In this document: piece by piece, positions 1-13,241 of the stretch
How the letters are laid out: each line of letters opens with the position of its first letter
Position numbering within the stretch: the stretch's first letter is position 1
NCBI RefSeq assembly: GCF_019649055.1
Contig: NW_026570222.1
Span: 3,286,001-3,350,000, forward strand
Source: Paramacrobiotus metropolitanus
Lineage: Eukaryota; Tardigrada; Eutardigrada; Parachela; Macrobiotidae
Length of the DNA: 64,000 nt
Direction of reading: 5' to 3'
The notes under the pieces: generated by a model
Told to the model about the DNA's origin: nothing
Databases searched by the model: none
Seen by the model: only the letters and a program-made list of their open reading frames with translations
Program-made: the position numbers and the translations under genes

Positions 1-133
1 AATCAACTGTAGTTGTACATGTACCGTACGTTGTGCCCTTTTTTGGGTTTGTACAACACACCAACATACGGAATATGGATGCTTCCATTGCCTTCCAAGA
101 GCTTCGGTTACCGATTAACTGCATTTCTAAGTA

Positions 134-517
134 ATGTACTATTCCTTAGACAGTTGTGCCGGCACCAATGACTATGACTTTATGGGACACGTGGTTACGG
201 GAGTGTTTGCGGGAGCCTTATTCATCGTAACCGGCACGATTGGGATATTTGCGTATCTGGAGGAATCAGCGGAAGTGTCCAGCAATTATTACACTGCCTT
301 TTTAGTTCTTAGCAGTATTAGTGCTATAGTGTGCTTTGTTTTAGTTGTACTTAATGTCCTAAACTTTGGTGCGCCATTGATGGCGGGCCTGATTTACAGC
401 AATGCCAAAACTGGACTTAAAAGCCTTTGTGCTGTCCGCAGCGTCACACTGCTGATTTACTTTTTATTGTTCATAATTTTTGTTGTTGCTGCTGTATCCA
501 GCAGTAAATTCAGATGA
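134..517 (+). CDS. Small multi-pass membrane protein, function unknown
   Basis: A 127-residue open frame starts with ATG at 134, and an in-frame TAA lies just before it. It contains three hydrophobic stretches, at about residues 17-42, 52-78 and 98-120, so it looks like a small polytopic membrane protein or the terminal exon of one. I do not recognise a family. The gene may begin left of the window, or may have further exons I cannot place. The ORF length and clear hydrophobic periodicity favour real coding sequence, but no conserved motif proves it. Confidence 0.4.
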   Translation: MYYSLDSCAGTNDYDFMGHVVTGVFAGALFIVTGTIGIFAYLEESAEVSSNYYTAFLVLSSISAIVCFVLVVLNVLNFGAPLMAGLIYSNAKTGLKSLCAVRSVTLLIYFLLFIIFVVAAVSSSKFR

Positions 518-1422
518 CGTGATACCTTCGAGATGTGTCGAAGTCGGTTTAACTTTAACTTCAGCGCAAGATCTACTTATGGTTAGCACGTACTTGGTGA
601 CCTTACATACGTAATTTCCTGTACTGTGTATCGCGCTGCAGCGCAACTGTAATGGCAGCACTTGACCAGGACGTTGCGATACCAGTCATGGACTTCTGGA
701 ATACAAATTCTGCATAGCTTCTCTTAATTAACGAGTTTAATTACTAGTACAGTAATTTATATTGTAGCTTTACAATTAGCTTTAGTATATTGTGCCTTAA
801 GCAGCCAATGTGATTGGCAGCAAGTATTATGATTATCAGGAAACAGAACAGGCCCGGCCCAGAATAATACGGCAGTTATATTTAATTTGAGTGCATAAAC
901 TCGTAAGTATTTAAAATTCTAGATGTGACACAAAAATATAGCACATACGGTCCGCATACGTAATGCCACTATAGGCCATGCAGATAATTACAAAAAGAAT
1001 TTTTGAGCCTGACAGTTGCTGCAACGGGGAAAATTCTAAAATGAGATTGTGAAAATTTTCTGGGCACTGGAAAATCCGCAGTTAAAAACTGCTTTGGCTG
1101 GTTGTAATACCACAATGCAACCAAAGAGATTAATTTTCGAAAAACGGACAACAAATTCTTTTGTTTGTTGACTGGCGGGAATGGTTTTGTTTATGGGCGG
1201 ATGGCTACTGCTGATTAGTTGAACAAAGCATTCGAGGAGTTGCATGGCAACGAAAAGTTTTTTTAACAGTTCATGTCGTCATAATACATAATACAACTAT
1301 TTTAACAATTAAATTTGACTTTCATTTTTGTTCCACGTGTTCGTTCTAGACGTAATATAATTCACGATCTGGACGGGGAAAAATGTACGGTCATTAGCAT
1401 GTAACGGTGGTGTACGCTGATA
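518..1422. other. Non-coding stretch
   Basis: AT-rich sequence between the small membrane ORF and the LITAF gene. The short ORFs here show no domain character. It presumably holds the 3' end of the first gene and the promoter and 5' UTR of the LITAF gene. Confidence 0.4.
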
Positions 1423-2590
1423 ATGGTCGATTTGAAACCTAGTGCCTCCGCCACTCCTGCTAAATCCGGTGGTAAACAACTAATCAAAACTTAATTTTAT
1501 GACGTCTATCCAAAGCACATCTTAATTAAGCGGAATATCTTAGCGTCCCAGTCACCTGCTTCCGCCAGCGCTCCTCCTCCTCCGGGTCCTGTGGCCAGCG
1601 CTGCCGCGCCTCTTCCCACCACCAGCAAGGTAACTGCCACCGCTCCTCCATCCGGAGCCGCGTATCCCCATACCGTCGTGATGGCCTCTCCACCCGGCAG
1701 CGGAGTTGTGGTCCAGCAGCCGTCGGCAGTTGTGGTGAGAATTACGAGTAGAATTGGGGTTCTATAACGTCACTAACATCCACGGAATCGCATCTTTCCG
1801 AGCTGTAACATTGTTTAACATTGAATCCTAAACCGATTATCCTGGAAATGTATTAGGTGAACACGTAAAATGGATTTACTCGTGACCCTGCATGCTGTTA
1901 TTTTCGCTTAGGTGACCGCTGTGACTATCGTATCTCCCAACCCAATGCCAATGGTGTAAGCATATTTACTTTGCATACCGCTTACTTCTTAAAAGTGCAT
2001 TAAAATATCAATTGATAAAGTTTCTTTTTATTCGCCCACCTATAACTAAAAGTAAATCACGAAATTATTATTGTTATTATTCCGACAGATCAATGTAATG
2101 CACGTCTGGTATTGTGGTTTTGGTATTGTGGTTTTTCAGATGCCCAAATTGCCATCAGAATATCGTTACTACGGTGCATTATGAAAATGGTCTGCTAACC
2201 TATATTCTTGTTGGAGGATGTTTAGTCTTTGGTAAGAACTTCTACACTTCTTGAAGTATCAATAAAAGCACGAAACTCATTTCTTCTGTATTTCATGTAC
2301 AGAGGTGCCGTAACTTAGCCGAAAATTTGATTTCTTTACAGGTTGCTGGTTGGGTTGTTGTTTGATTCCCTGTTGGTAAGGCTTAAACAAAAAAATATGG
2401 TATATAGATTCAAATGAAAACCGCCGACCAACAAGCAAAGAAACTTTCTCATTTCCTAGCAGCCTAAGTGTATTTAACTGATGTAAGTTACACGAAGCTG
2501 TTTTTTGTTCACAGTACTCCTTCGTGCCAGGATGTGATCCACACGTGCCCAAACTGCCAGCGTTTCATAGGTCGTTACAATCGCATATAA
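1423..2590 (+). CDS. LITAF-domain membrane protein
   Basis: Six exons: 1423-1471, 1544-1734, 1912-1955, 2140-2231, 2342-2375 and 2515-2590. They join in phase to about 161 residues. Residues 1 to about 95 are Pro/Ala/Ser-rich, as in LITAF/CDIP proteins. The C-terminal half is a LITAF domain: an N-terminal zinc knuckle (CPNC), a hydrophobic half-hairpin containing GCWLGCCLIPC, and a second knuckle (HTCPNC) near the C-terminus. LITAF proteins are monotopic proteins on the cytosolic face of late endosomes and lysosomes and bind zinc through these cysteine pairs. The Pro-rich part may recruit ESCRT or ubiquitin-ligase partners, which is inferred from the family. It ends in GRYNRI just before the convergent CEP120 gene. 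Confidence 0.92.
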
Positions 2591-2794
2591 AGGTTTAGTG
2601 CTTCTATAATTCTACCTAAATCCCTGCTTTTCCCAGATGATTTTTTCTGACTTTATACCGTTGCAACAAACAATACTGTTAATCTGGAGAATTTTGTTTA
2701 TCGAGCGTTGATCGATTGTTTTAACATATTTATAAACAATTGAGATCAATCAGAGAAACAAACCTATCATAACAGTCCTTCACAAGTTTGCAAG

Positions 2795-2800
2795 AATAAA
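2795..2800 (+). terminator. Candidate poly(A) signal for the LITAF gene
   Basis: AATAAA lies about 205 nt after the LITAF stop codon and before the convergent CEP120 gene ends at 2863. Confidence 0.4.
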
Positions 2801-2862
2801 TTAAATGCAGCAACAGCAAATAACAACCTTACCGCCACAACTACAGTAGTTATCCTTGTCCT

Positions 2863-5800
2863 TTACGCATTTTTGTCGCACAAACGCCTCAACCGTTCAA
2901 TCTTTTTGTCGATATCCACAATGATATCGTCGGTCAACTTGTAAATGCGCATGCTGAGAAGCATATTTCTTTGGTTCATGGCTTCCAAAAGCCGTTTCTC
3001 GGGATTCGAAGTGGTCTCGTCATCGCTTTCCGAATCGCTCTCCGAAAGACCCAAACGTTTCATGTCGAACTGAGTGTTCTCATCGTTTTCGGCATCGGAA
3101 ACATCATCCGCATAATCATAACGTGGCTTGCGCTCTCCACCGCCAAACTGAATTGCCAATCTAAAGAAACAAAAACAAAACAATAACACACGGCATGCAT
3201 ACTTAAACCGATCGTAGTAAATTCAAACCGCAGCTGAAATTAACTCTAAAAATATCTACGCATAATAATATAAACAAACTGTGGATATACCGACAATAAC
3301 AGGAAAAAATTACGAGTCGAGCGCATCCCACCTATCCTTTCTCCGGCCCGAATCAACACTGCCGTTGTCCACTTGATAATCTCTAGAAAAATCTGTGGTT
3401 CGTTCTCGACCTCCGGCTTGCTTTTTCTTTGCCAGCTCAGCCCGAAGTAGTTCGAGTTCGCGGTCCTTCTCTGCCAGACGTTTTTCGTGTTCGGACTCCA
3501 ACCGCACGCGCATTTTTGCAACTTCTTTCGAAGCTTTACCCCATTCTTGCTTGTAATGAGTTTTGGCTTCCATCTCGCTCTGAACACGCCGCTCAAGGTC
3601 ATTCTGAACAATTGAATAAAAACGGTAAGCAAAACGACTGAAATACAACAGACCATCGTAACAAACCAGGTAAAGTGCACACCTTTTCGAGAGTTAACCG
3701 GTTCACTTCCTGCTGCAGTTCCTGTTGCTGCAATGGTTTTTGTCGATCTGCATCCCTCAGTTTAACAACCTCTTCCTCACGCTCGGCCAGACGCTTCTTC
3801 AACTCATCAATTTGTGAAGACTGCTGTTTAATTTCCGCCTTTAGCAATGTCTGTGCTGACCGTTCTAATTCCAGTCGTTTAGAATATTCCTGTAGGACAG
3901 TCCGCTGCATTTCTTCGATATCTCTAGTCAATCTTGTCTTTTCCGATTTCAGGTACTGCTCGGCTTCGGCAATCTGCAAAACAAGTTCATCAACATATTT
4001 TACAACGCTAACGACGATTAAAACGAACCCGGCGTTCACGTTCTTTCAAATCGTCTTCCTTTTTTCGGTTTTCCATGATCATTCGTTTCAAGTCGTCTTC
4101 CAGCGCTTTGTTCATCTGAAGGTTATCCTCGACAAAAACTTTTTGTTGTTTTGTTTTACGCTCCCACTCTTGAGTAAGGTTTTGCAGTGTTTCGTCTTCG
4201 CGTTTTTTTAACTACCAAATTATCAAACTGCGATAATTCAATATACGATATCACATATGCGAAAAACAATTTTTTCTTTATTTCGATTCATAGGTATGAC
4301 AGTATTAACCAGACACTACTGCTACAAAATTAGGTCCTAAAAAACTAAAAAAAAAACAATTATTACCTGAGCTTTAAACTTTCTCTCTTCTCTGTCTTTC
4401 CAAATTTCCAATTCCACTGCCGCCTGTTTTTCAAGATCGACTACATTTGCGCGATTGCCGTAACCAGGCTGAGACCGAATATTCACTTCCGGTCGATAAC
4501 CATCGTTACGCGATTCAACAGGTGTCGGCATGGCATTGACAAGCTGTCGCTGCAGATCGCCATAGTCGTCTAGTGTCGCGCATACCGTAATATCTGCGAG
4601 TTTTGGGTAACGCTCCCTAAAAATCAATGCAGACTAAGATAAATGCTGCACAAACCGAAGATTTTTGGGTGGTATCATACTCAATAATATGAAGGAAAAC
4701 CCGAATTTACAAGTGCACAATAACATACGATTGCAAATCTATCACTTCCAGCGTAGTCTCGTATGAGCGCCGTAGATAAGGTTTTTCATTCTCATATAAC
4801 GTTGTTGTTTCTGCTCTGTACAGCCAATCCAGCCGCAGTTTGGCTTGGCCAATGATTTCATCCTGTAGCACTCCAACGCCACTTCTCCAGACCTCAATGC
4901 ACACAGGAGCCCTAAAAATATCTTACGGATGAAAGAAATCACAGATGTTTTGACCAAATACAAATACAAAATTACAGAAGTTTATTTAAAAAATAAAATC
5001 GCGAAAAGTGTTTTCTTAATTTTCTACAGCCGCGAAGACGCTCTGTTTAATGCAGTCAAACATTCTGTGACTAAGTAATTACTAACGTTCGAAACGCTTT
5101 GAGCAGCTGTGCTTCCGAACAGGCAAACGTGAACTGCGTTAGCGCATTATTTAGGATGGCATCCTGATTAGGGTGTATCTCAACTGGAGGTCGAGTGACA
5201 ATAGGGATTGCACTTCCAAAAAAAGGATACTGATAGCGTAAATAAACGGGAGACGAATACCGGAAACTGGGGGAAATCACTCGGATTTTATACAGAAAAA
5301 TTGTGCAGACATATCTCCGGCTAGGATAGGCTGAATTATCAGAACTATCTTGATCCGTGAATGCTGTTTGTGTTCCGACAATCTTCACCTCAGGATCTGC
5401 AAAATTCAACATCGAACGTGCCGGAAATATTTTCCAGTATCGAAGTTGCCTTTTATGCATGCTTACGAGTTTCGACTTGCTCATCGACTGTTTTCCGAGT
5501 AATTATCACTGGCGGCGGAGATATCTGAGTTGAAGACGATTTATGCGAGGTGTGACGCTGATCATCATTTCGGGTTATTTCCGCCGTTTTCCGGGTGGCT
5601 TCGTTATTTTGATCTTGTTGTTCGACATATTTAGGCGTTTCACGATTAGGTTCGTGCCGGTGTTTCGTGCTGTCTTCCGGTAATTCAGCAGCGGGATACG
5701 AAAGCGAAGAAAAGCTTCGCATTTCGTCTTCCGTGAGTTGACTAAAACCGTGCGTGCTCTTCGATCGAGGCGGTGCTTTGCTGTTGGCACTGGATACTGT

Positions 5801-7625
5801 TTTCGCTGATTTTGGCCGCAGTGATTGCGACATCTTGTTGATTTCTTCCATGAATGGTTTTGCTTCGCCGAGTGTCAGCGTTCGAGAAAATCCCGAAGAT
5901 TCTACGTATACAATTTTGAACGATAAACATTGGTTAAAGTTACGTTTATTCCTGTGCAAACATCTTCGCGCACGAGTGCTCTTATTTTTTGCTAGTGGAG
6001 CTATCCGAGATTTTTGCAAATTACAGCTAGAGTAGCGTAATGCACCCTCGTTTGTGAGAGCAGGTCGCAAAAGGGCAGACTAACCGATTTTTTGCAAAAT
6101 GCCGATTTCGACGTGAACTCCCACGATCGGTGTCTGACCTTCTGGAAAAGTCAAACTTTCAGGGATTCCAAATTTATTATCAGGAACAGGATGCAGTCCG
6201 ATCTCCTTTTCAAAAGTAAAAGGCAACGATGAAACTTGGAGATCTGGCGGGAATAAGTCGGTGAAAGACAGCTCCGATTGAGCAATAATATTGCCATCCC
6301 CTTGACATAATCTTATCTGGAAAACATCAATTTTTGCTAACGGCTAACTAAATTAGAAAGTTCCAAATATTTCACAATGCTTACTTTAGTGTGCTTTTGA
6401 TGCAGAAAATATTCCCGTAACAAATCGAAATTCGCGCGTAACCGGAAAGCCACGTGCTCGGTCACCAAATCAGCCGAATTAAAATCATCGAACGGCTGTG
6501 TTGTAAGGTGGTTATCAAAGAGCTGATAATGGAGAAAAAATTGCGAACCTTCCGATGAAATCGACGGCTCAAAAAACTGATCCAGATGGGAAACATATGC
6601 TATCGTGATGCGCAGCGAAAACAAATGTGTGCTATCTTTAGAAGGGCCAATTTGATAATGGCTTAAACCGTCAGGATTCTCCACCAATATAGGATGATTA
6701 GTGATCCAGTAGTTTTTGTTCCCTAGGCAAAAATTCAAAATCATTAAATGCAAAAAAATATAAAAAAATGCATTACCACATTCAGTTTTCATAAAGTGTT
6801 AAATTATGTTTTAAATTTACAATTTATAGGTACTTAAATAAATTACGCATAACAGTATGGCATGGTCTAACAACGCAATACAAATCGTAATACTAAATAC
6901 ATAGAAAACCTATCAAATTGAGGATTTCTTGACACACCGGAGCCGAGTCAACAAACACGCTCAGAAAAAGCAACTGCATACTGAGAACCTACTGGCACTT
7001 CGAGTAAATTCTGGCCTGAGCACGCTCTTCATTTTGCAGGTTCTGCAGTTCTTCGTCCTCGTCGACCTGCACACCAATATTGATCTCGGGTTTGCCGCGC
7101 ATAGCCTGCGCTCCTAACAATGGAAACCACGCGAACCGCGGACTTCCCACTTCCACGGCATATGAGCGTAAATCCAGAGTTTGATAACCAATTCGCTCCA
7201 CACTATCGCCGCGTCTGCTCACGCGGTTCACTTCGATCTTAATGGGTGTTCTCTGCACTCTGCGAAAAATTCAGCCCGATAACGCTTAATGGGAAAAGCT
7301 TTTTTTCAACTAAAAAATAATAACGAGGAGCTGTACTTGTGATCTTTCAGCTCCTTGCCCGTCAATCGAAATGCCATGTCTGTATCGAAGACCGGCTCTT
7401 CACTGAGCGGAACGGGCAACGAGCTCAGCAGCTGGCCATCAAAGCGGACGTCGATACGCACCGATTCTGTCGGGCGGTGTGGAAACTTTCGCCCTAAAAA
7501 ATTAGGACAACCCTCCTGGACATTTCTCGGATAACGAAATACAGTCTCTGCCAGTAAGGAGCAAACCACATACCAGTGCGAACAGTAACCACGAGGAGAT
7601 AAGGGCGATCTCGTTTGGTACTCAT
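2863..7625 (-). CDS. CEP120: CEP120-like centriole elongation protein
   Basis: The start is ATG at 7625-7623; exon 1 (7574-7625), exon 2 (7337-7493) and exon 3 (6993-7259) join in phase. This N-terminal C2 domain matches CEP120 closely, with GRKFPHRP, FDGQLLSS and then VQRTPIKIEV followed by LDLRSY and WFPLLG. Further exons lie at about 6385-6724 and 6085-6316 (second C2 region), about 5475-5880 (polar linker), 5083-5400, 4731-4911 and 4368-4617 (third C2/DUF3668 region), and then coiled-coil exons at about 4029-4211, 3683-3973, 3314-3603 and 2863-3160. Known role: a centriolar daughter-enriched protein that partners SPICE1/CPAP in procentriole elongation and ciliogenesis. The exon 3 to exon 4 junction (6993 to 6724) does not close in phase by my reading, so a small exon may be missing. 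Identity is secure; internal borders are approximate. Confidence 0.92.
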
Positions 7626-8905
7626 GGCACAACAATACAGGAAGCCGAACAATGCAGATTGATGACCACCTCAAGTAAGTGTCCCGGAACTGATCTCTGA
7701 TCCCGGGAAACAGATCAAAAGAAGCGAAGGACGTCAAATGTTCATGATGAGTCAAAAATTCCAAAAAGTTTCGATCCGTTTGTGTATACGAAGCACCCCG
7801 ATGATCTTAATTCAAATCGTCTACCGCAACTTCTCCACAAAGTATCAAAATTTTTGTAGAAAGTGATTAAACGGGACAATCAAAAAATTTAAATCTAGAG
7901 AGTACTTCACCAGAAGTAAAGCATCCAAAATTCCAAACAACATTTCGAATCTGCGATGGCAAAATAATTCTCAAGCAGTTCCAGAATGTTAACAATTTCG
8001 ATCGATTTTGGCGACACGGCTTTGTCTGAGCTTGACATGATTCATACTGCACGTCACTGATAAAATGAATCATCTTCCGGCTGCGGTTAACCGAACGACC
8101 CAAATATGTAATATTTGAACGATGTTTTTAGGGCCCGAAGCACGAAGCCCGAAGGCACTGTTTCGTCTGCATGTTCTGCCAGTTTTGGGTTTCTTGGTTC
8201 AACAAAGAATCAATAAGCCGGTTGCTCTCACGAACGAGAACGGCAGAATTTTCATTGTCTCTGTAAGATAATTGTAGGTGGTTGTACATACCGTTGGGCG
8301 AGAGCAACGCGGAAGCCGCGGAACGTTTTTATTGTTATCCACTCCAAAGTCTAGACAATAAAACGATTTATATAGATCGTTATCTGGATTTCCCTTTGGA
8401 GTGGTTTGTGTTTTTATTTTTAATAAAATCTTATTACTATACTGTACTATTACGTCATCATGACATCATCGCATACCAGTGATACATATCATGTAGCCAA
8501 CTACAAAGTTGAATAACAACATTACAACAAACATTTAAAGCCTCGACGATTTGACCTGAAAGCTGTTGCATCGAGGCGGAGTGATCGAGCTGCTGGAGTC
8601 TTTCTAATTTCCACATCTTGCATAATTCTATTTATGGTTAGAGCATCTGCCACTACGTTTTCGGAATTTTTCATCCCTGTGGCAAAACTAACCCAAGTTT
8701 CTCACTTCGGTACGTGGAAAAGTGAGGGATCAAGACTATTTGAAGCCCCGTGATTCTCGTTAGTTTAAATTGTCTTCAGATTTTCAAATGGGCTATGAAA
8801 TAATTATTTTTTTTATTATCTTGACCTCTCGTGTAATCGTTACAGTCAGGAACTGCAACGTTCTCAGTTCAGAATTCATTGCAGCACCAGCGGATAATCG
8901 GATTC
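7626..8905. promoter_or_regulatory. Shared upstream region of CEP120 and the Argonaute gene
   Basis: About 1.28 kb between two divergent start codons. ORFs of 66-78 codons occur on both strands but show no domain or exon-consistent signals. It probably contains both promoters and 5' UTRs. I could not define a TATA box or initiator with confidence. Confidence 0.4.
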
Positions 8906-11900
8906 ATGGCAGATAAACAACGAGGCCGTGGTAGTACGCAGAACCGTGGCGGACGCGGACGAGGTGGGACTGGCGGCGCTCGCGGCGCTGTTCCTTTAGG
9001 TTTACCTCCCGACCCCGAACCACCGGCCAGGCGCATCGAGCAATCCGATTTTCCCGCTCTTGGGGCCCCACAGGCTGCCCCGCGGCCTACACCCAGCGCA
9101 CCACGAGGGGCTGCATGGGGGCGCACTGAGACGGTTGTGGCAGCCGCTGCAACCAGCGCTCAGTTGCCTGTGACAAGCGGTGTGCCAAAAAGCTCGGTAC
9201 GTTTCTAGACTGTGGTTCCGAAAATATGCCGTAGACAGTAGACACTTCCACGTTGCACAGCATCCTTAGGTTTCGGTGCATAACTGTATCATATGATTAT
9301 TTTATTACTTATTTTATCGAAAGACGTAGTGTGACGTTTAAACACGTAATGAAAATGATAACTGACAACTGTTAGTGTAGTGGCGCTCTGCGCTACAAAT
9401 TTGCAGACCTGTAACGACTTCGTTTCGTGGTGTTTAAACTATTGAGTGTTCACCATTTACACCATTTTACTGGTGTACAAGTGAGTTCAATAGGCAGTAT
9501 CCAGTTGCGGTATTTATTTATATTGGCATGATAGGAACCGTCGACCAGCCGTGCTTCGGCCAGCCATACAGTTTCTCTGGAGAAGAGTGTGTCTGCACTG
9601 ACTGTCGGCGATGGCGCGAAACCTGTCTCCGCGCGTGGCCAAGGGGATGCTGGCTCATCCAAACCTTCGTCGAGTAAATCTACATCAGCCAGTGCAAAAT
9701 CAGCGGAAAAGAAACCAGCGGGCGATGCGAGTGCGCTGGAAGAACGGGATCCTGTGACACGTCCTGGCGATGCTAAAATCGGTTTCGGAACCCGCGGATT
9801 TCCTATTGCTCTGAAGGCCAATCACTATGTCCTGCGCGTCTCCAAGAAGGATCAGATGATCTACTGTTACAGTTTGGCCATTGCAGCGCGGTGTGGCACA
9901 CGTGATGCCGGAGCCGCTGAAGCCAGCCATGAAACGACACATCATGAACGAATTCCGTCGGCAAAATCCGCGTCAAGTGCTAGGCAAAGGACAGGGTGGA
10001 GAGATCGCTTTTAACAAAGCCGATGAGATTTTTGCAGGATTCCTGCTTGCCGACATTACTGACCAGGAAGAGGTGGCTTTTGAGTTTGCTTCCACGATGG
10101 AACAACTAGGGGATCCGCGCACGTATGATTGCAAAGTTTCGCTGAAGTTGATCCGGCAAGAGCGCATGGATAATTACCTGCAAGTTTTCAAAACAGGCAA
10201 TCTGAATGGTCGAAAAGCAGAGGATTATATCCGCCCCGTGGATACTATTCTACGGCAGGCTATGCTGGTTACACAGAGAGCAGTGGAAATTGGACGAAGC
10301 CTGTATATCCCTAAGGAGACAGAAATTTTACAACACGGGAGATTGGCTATATCCAAACTATTTGTGGTATGTGACGGTAGATTCAACCTGTTGCTTTCGA
10401 GTTGCATGGTGCCCTATTACGCTTGCATTATTACAGAGCGTTCGCCCATCAACGGCGATGAATGGCCTGATCACTTTGTTTCTCACATCGGGAAGCGCAT
10501 TCTACAAAGAACAGCCCCTACTATGGTTTTTAAAAGACAACAATCCCAGTTTGGTAGTCCCTCAAAGAGCGGATCCTAATTTCGTTTTGGAAGAAGGTTT
10601 CGTGGAGTGGTTGAATGCTAATGAAGTTAGAGGATTGAAAGTGGAAGTGCCGACTGTTGATGCTCAGACTCGGAAAGAATATCAGAAAACATATGCAATA
10701 AAGCAGATCTGTCGGGAGAGTGTGGCTGCCAAAAAGTTTGACTTGGACAATAAGAAGATTTCTGTCCTGGATTATCACCGTAATTTGGGTAGAGCGATTT
10801 TATTTCCACGATTGCAAGTTGTTGAGGTATAACCATCCTGTGCCACCTGTGTAAGACCTTTACTTACGGAAGTACGTACTGTATTCGCAGATGATGAACG
10901 GATCCTTTATTCCCATGGAACTATGCAAGATTAAAAAACACCAACAGCTGCTGGATCGCGTGGCACCGATGGTAGCGGAGGAAATGGTTACGCTGTATTC
11001 GCGGCCAGGTTTGTAAAGGAGATATAATTATAGTTTGTTTGTGGGTTAATACTCAACGTACTCGTACCATAAAAGCTGTAGCTAGATTTAAAAAAAGATA
11101 GTAATAAGCTTGACCAAGCTGCACGGCGTTCACTTCCGTTGAAACATTTGCTTCGTAATCGTGAAACATTTGCTTTGTAATCGTGTACATAGTGAGAAAG
11201 TGGTAACAGAGAATAACAAGTTTGCTGATGGCAGCTCCGGAGCGTATGCGACATATCCAGCAAAATCGGGAAGCATCCATTACAACAAACAATCCCGTCA
11301 TGCAAAGTTTTTCGTTGGAACTGAGTCCGAACATGATGACCTTTAATGGGCGCGTCCTTCCGCCACCGGTGCTTTCGCAGAAAGGATTAAGAATCCCAGT
11401 GAATGATGGCTCCTGGAAGTGCGACTTCGAAAAAGTGGAAAACGCTAAATCACTGAATAAATGGGTTTTGTTCTACCTGGATTGTTATCCCATTCGCGAT
11501 CTGGTTGTTACTTTCAAGAAGACGGGTCAGCAAATGGGTATCGGTGTTAGCGATCCGCAGAATGGTGACGGAACGAAAATTCGACGAAATGAACTGAAAA
11601 CGGCTGTATCGAAACTAGACGCCAAAAGCTTGGATTTGGCTGTATTTATTGAAGATCGTCAGGGAAGAAAATCGGATTTGCATGATGAAATCAAACGCGT
11701 ATGTGAAAGCGGATCTGCAGTTCAAAAACTGAGGACCCAGTTCATCAGCCGCAGTACTGCCAGTCGGCCGGGGAATATAGCCAACATTTTGCGAAAGATC
11801 AACGTGAAACTGGGCGGCATCAACTTCAGATTTGAGCGTCCCCGATTTTTAGCTAATATTAAAGTAATATTGTTAATAAGATGTTACGTCGGACTTGTGA

Positions 11901-13241
11901 GTTCTAAGCAGCTGAGAATTAGTGACCATTACAGCACTGTTTTTGATCCTTCTCTGAATGTGCATTTAATTAGTTTACTCATTGCAGACAATGGTAATCG
12001 GAGCGGATGTAACCCATCCTAAAGGTCAATCATTAGCGTTGTTATACAAGCATAGTTATTGTGCTTCCGGGATATGGTAGCTTATCAAATTCGGCTCAAA
12101 TACAGGTGCAGGACTGCGTAAGCGACCTTCGGTGGCTGCCGTGGTAGCGAACACCGATGATGCATTCCTGCAGTACAAAGCTGTGCTGGATCCTCAAGTG
12201 GGCGACCATGGAAAATTAAAGGTGCAATTGTCCACTTATGAAGTTTTGAATAACTGAACTTTCACTTGCAGAGTTACAGTTAGCTGTTCGCTGTAAGAAT
12301 TTTTAACATTGGTTCCTGCACTGATTTAGGAGCTAATTGAAAATTTTGGGGACATCATGTTGACACTGTTTGCGGCGTATGGTGAAGTTCCTCCAGAGCG
12401 AATTTATTATTATAGAGATGGGGTCAGCGAAGGACAGTACAAGAAGGTACATACTTAGATTTATGGTTCAAAGCGTTCGCAATGAAAATAGTGTTTTCGC
12501 TGTTTTGTGTACGAATTGCATTTTTTTATGTTTGCATAAAAAATTCTGATTACATACCACTTATTGTGGCCATTAGGTGTTGGCTTACGAGTATGCGGCT
12601 TTGGTGGATGCTTATAAGAAAAAGTACGGAAAAGAAGCCAAGATTACATTCATCGTTGTAACCAAGCGTCACCAGACTCGTCTGGCTTGTCAAAATGATA
12701 GAGATGCTCCTAAAGGAAAAGGTGTTAATGTCCCAGCCGGTATGAATTTTCCGGAGCGCTTTCAGTTATGATTACGCCGACTTCGAGGGCTTTTACTCGT
12801 AGGTACGGTTGCGGATAAGGATTTATGTTCCAATTTGACTTTTGATTGGTACATGGCTTCTCAGCACGGAATTCAGGTATTTAAATTGTGTTTTACCGAT
12901 CTGCGTTTTAGTTAAATTAGATAAAAAGCAATACGAGTACTGAAAATACAGTAAAGTAAGTACTACTGTATGTGTATGCTAATGCGGGGATTACTTGTAT
13001 ATATATGATACGTCACCAAAGGCCCTACCGGTGATTTTGGTTTTAGGGAACAACACGTCCTGCGCATTATATCGTAATGATTGATCAAAACTGCTCAACT
13101 GCTGACCAGCTGCAAGAGCTGTCATACGCTTTGGCTCATGCTTTTCAACGCACTACACGAAGTGTGTCATTGCCGACACCTGTGTATTATGCCCACCTGG
13201 CAGCGGAAAGGGCTAAAGAAATTCTTGGACCTTCCGAGTAA
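8906..13241 (+). CDS. Argonaute, slicer-competent, WAGO-like guide pocket
   Basis: Exons: 8906 to about 9200, about 9572-10366, 10437-10826, 10891-11008, 11235-11863, 11988-12024, 12106-12221, 12330-12446, 12577-12739, 12803-12876 and 13047-13241, giving roughly 975 residues. The N-terminus is Arg/Gly-rich ([15 protein letters not shown]), a usual methylation-type tail. An N domain follows, then PAZ (exons 4-5), MID (exon 6) and PIWI (exons 7-12). The four slicer residues are visible: Asp in GADVTHP, Glu in KELIENF, Asp in [11 protein letters not shown] and His in PVYYAHLA. In MID the usual Tyr before EVKRV is His (HDEIKRV), while the Lys, the Gln (LRTQF) and the Lys of NVKLGG are kept. Role: small-RNA-guided silencing. 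Within exon 2 the frame shifts by one base near 9878-9885, between the IYCYSL and VMPEPLKP segments, so an indel or assembly error is likely there. The exon 1-2 junction is also uncertain. Confidence 0.92.

Noticed and set aside
3675-4211. 178-codon plus-strand ORF, Ser/Cys-rich
   Set aside because: It is the antisense of CEP120 coiled-coil exons. Glu/Lys-rich heptads on one strand give Ser/Phe-rich frames on the other.
7867-8103. 78-codon minus ORF upstream of CEP120
   Set aside because: No domain, and no splice link to the clear CEP120 start at 7625.
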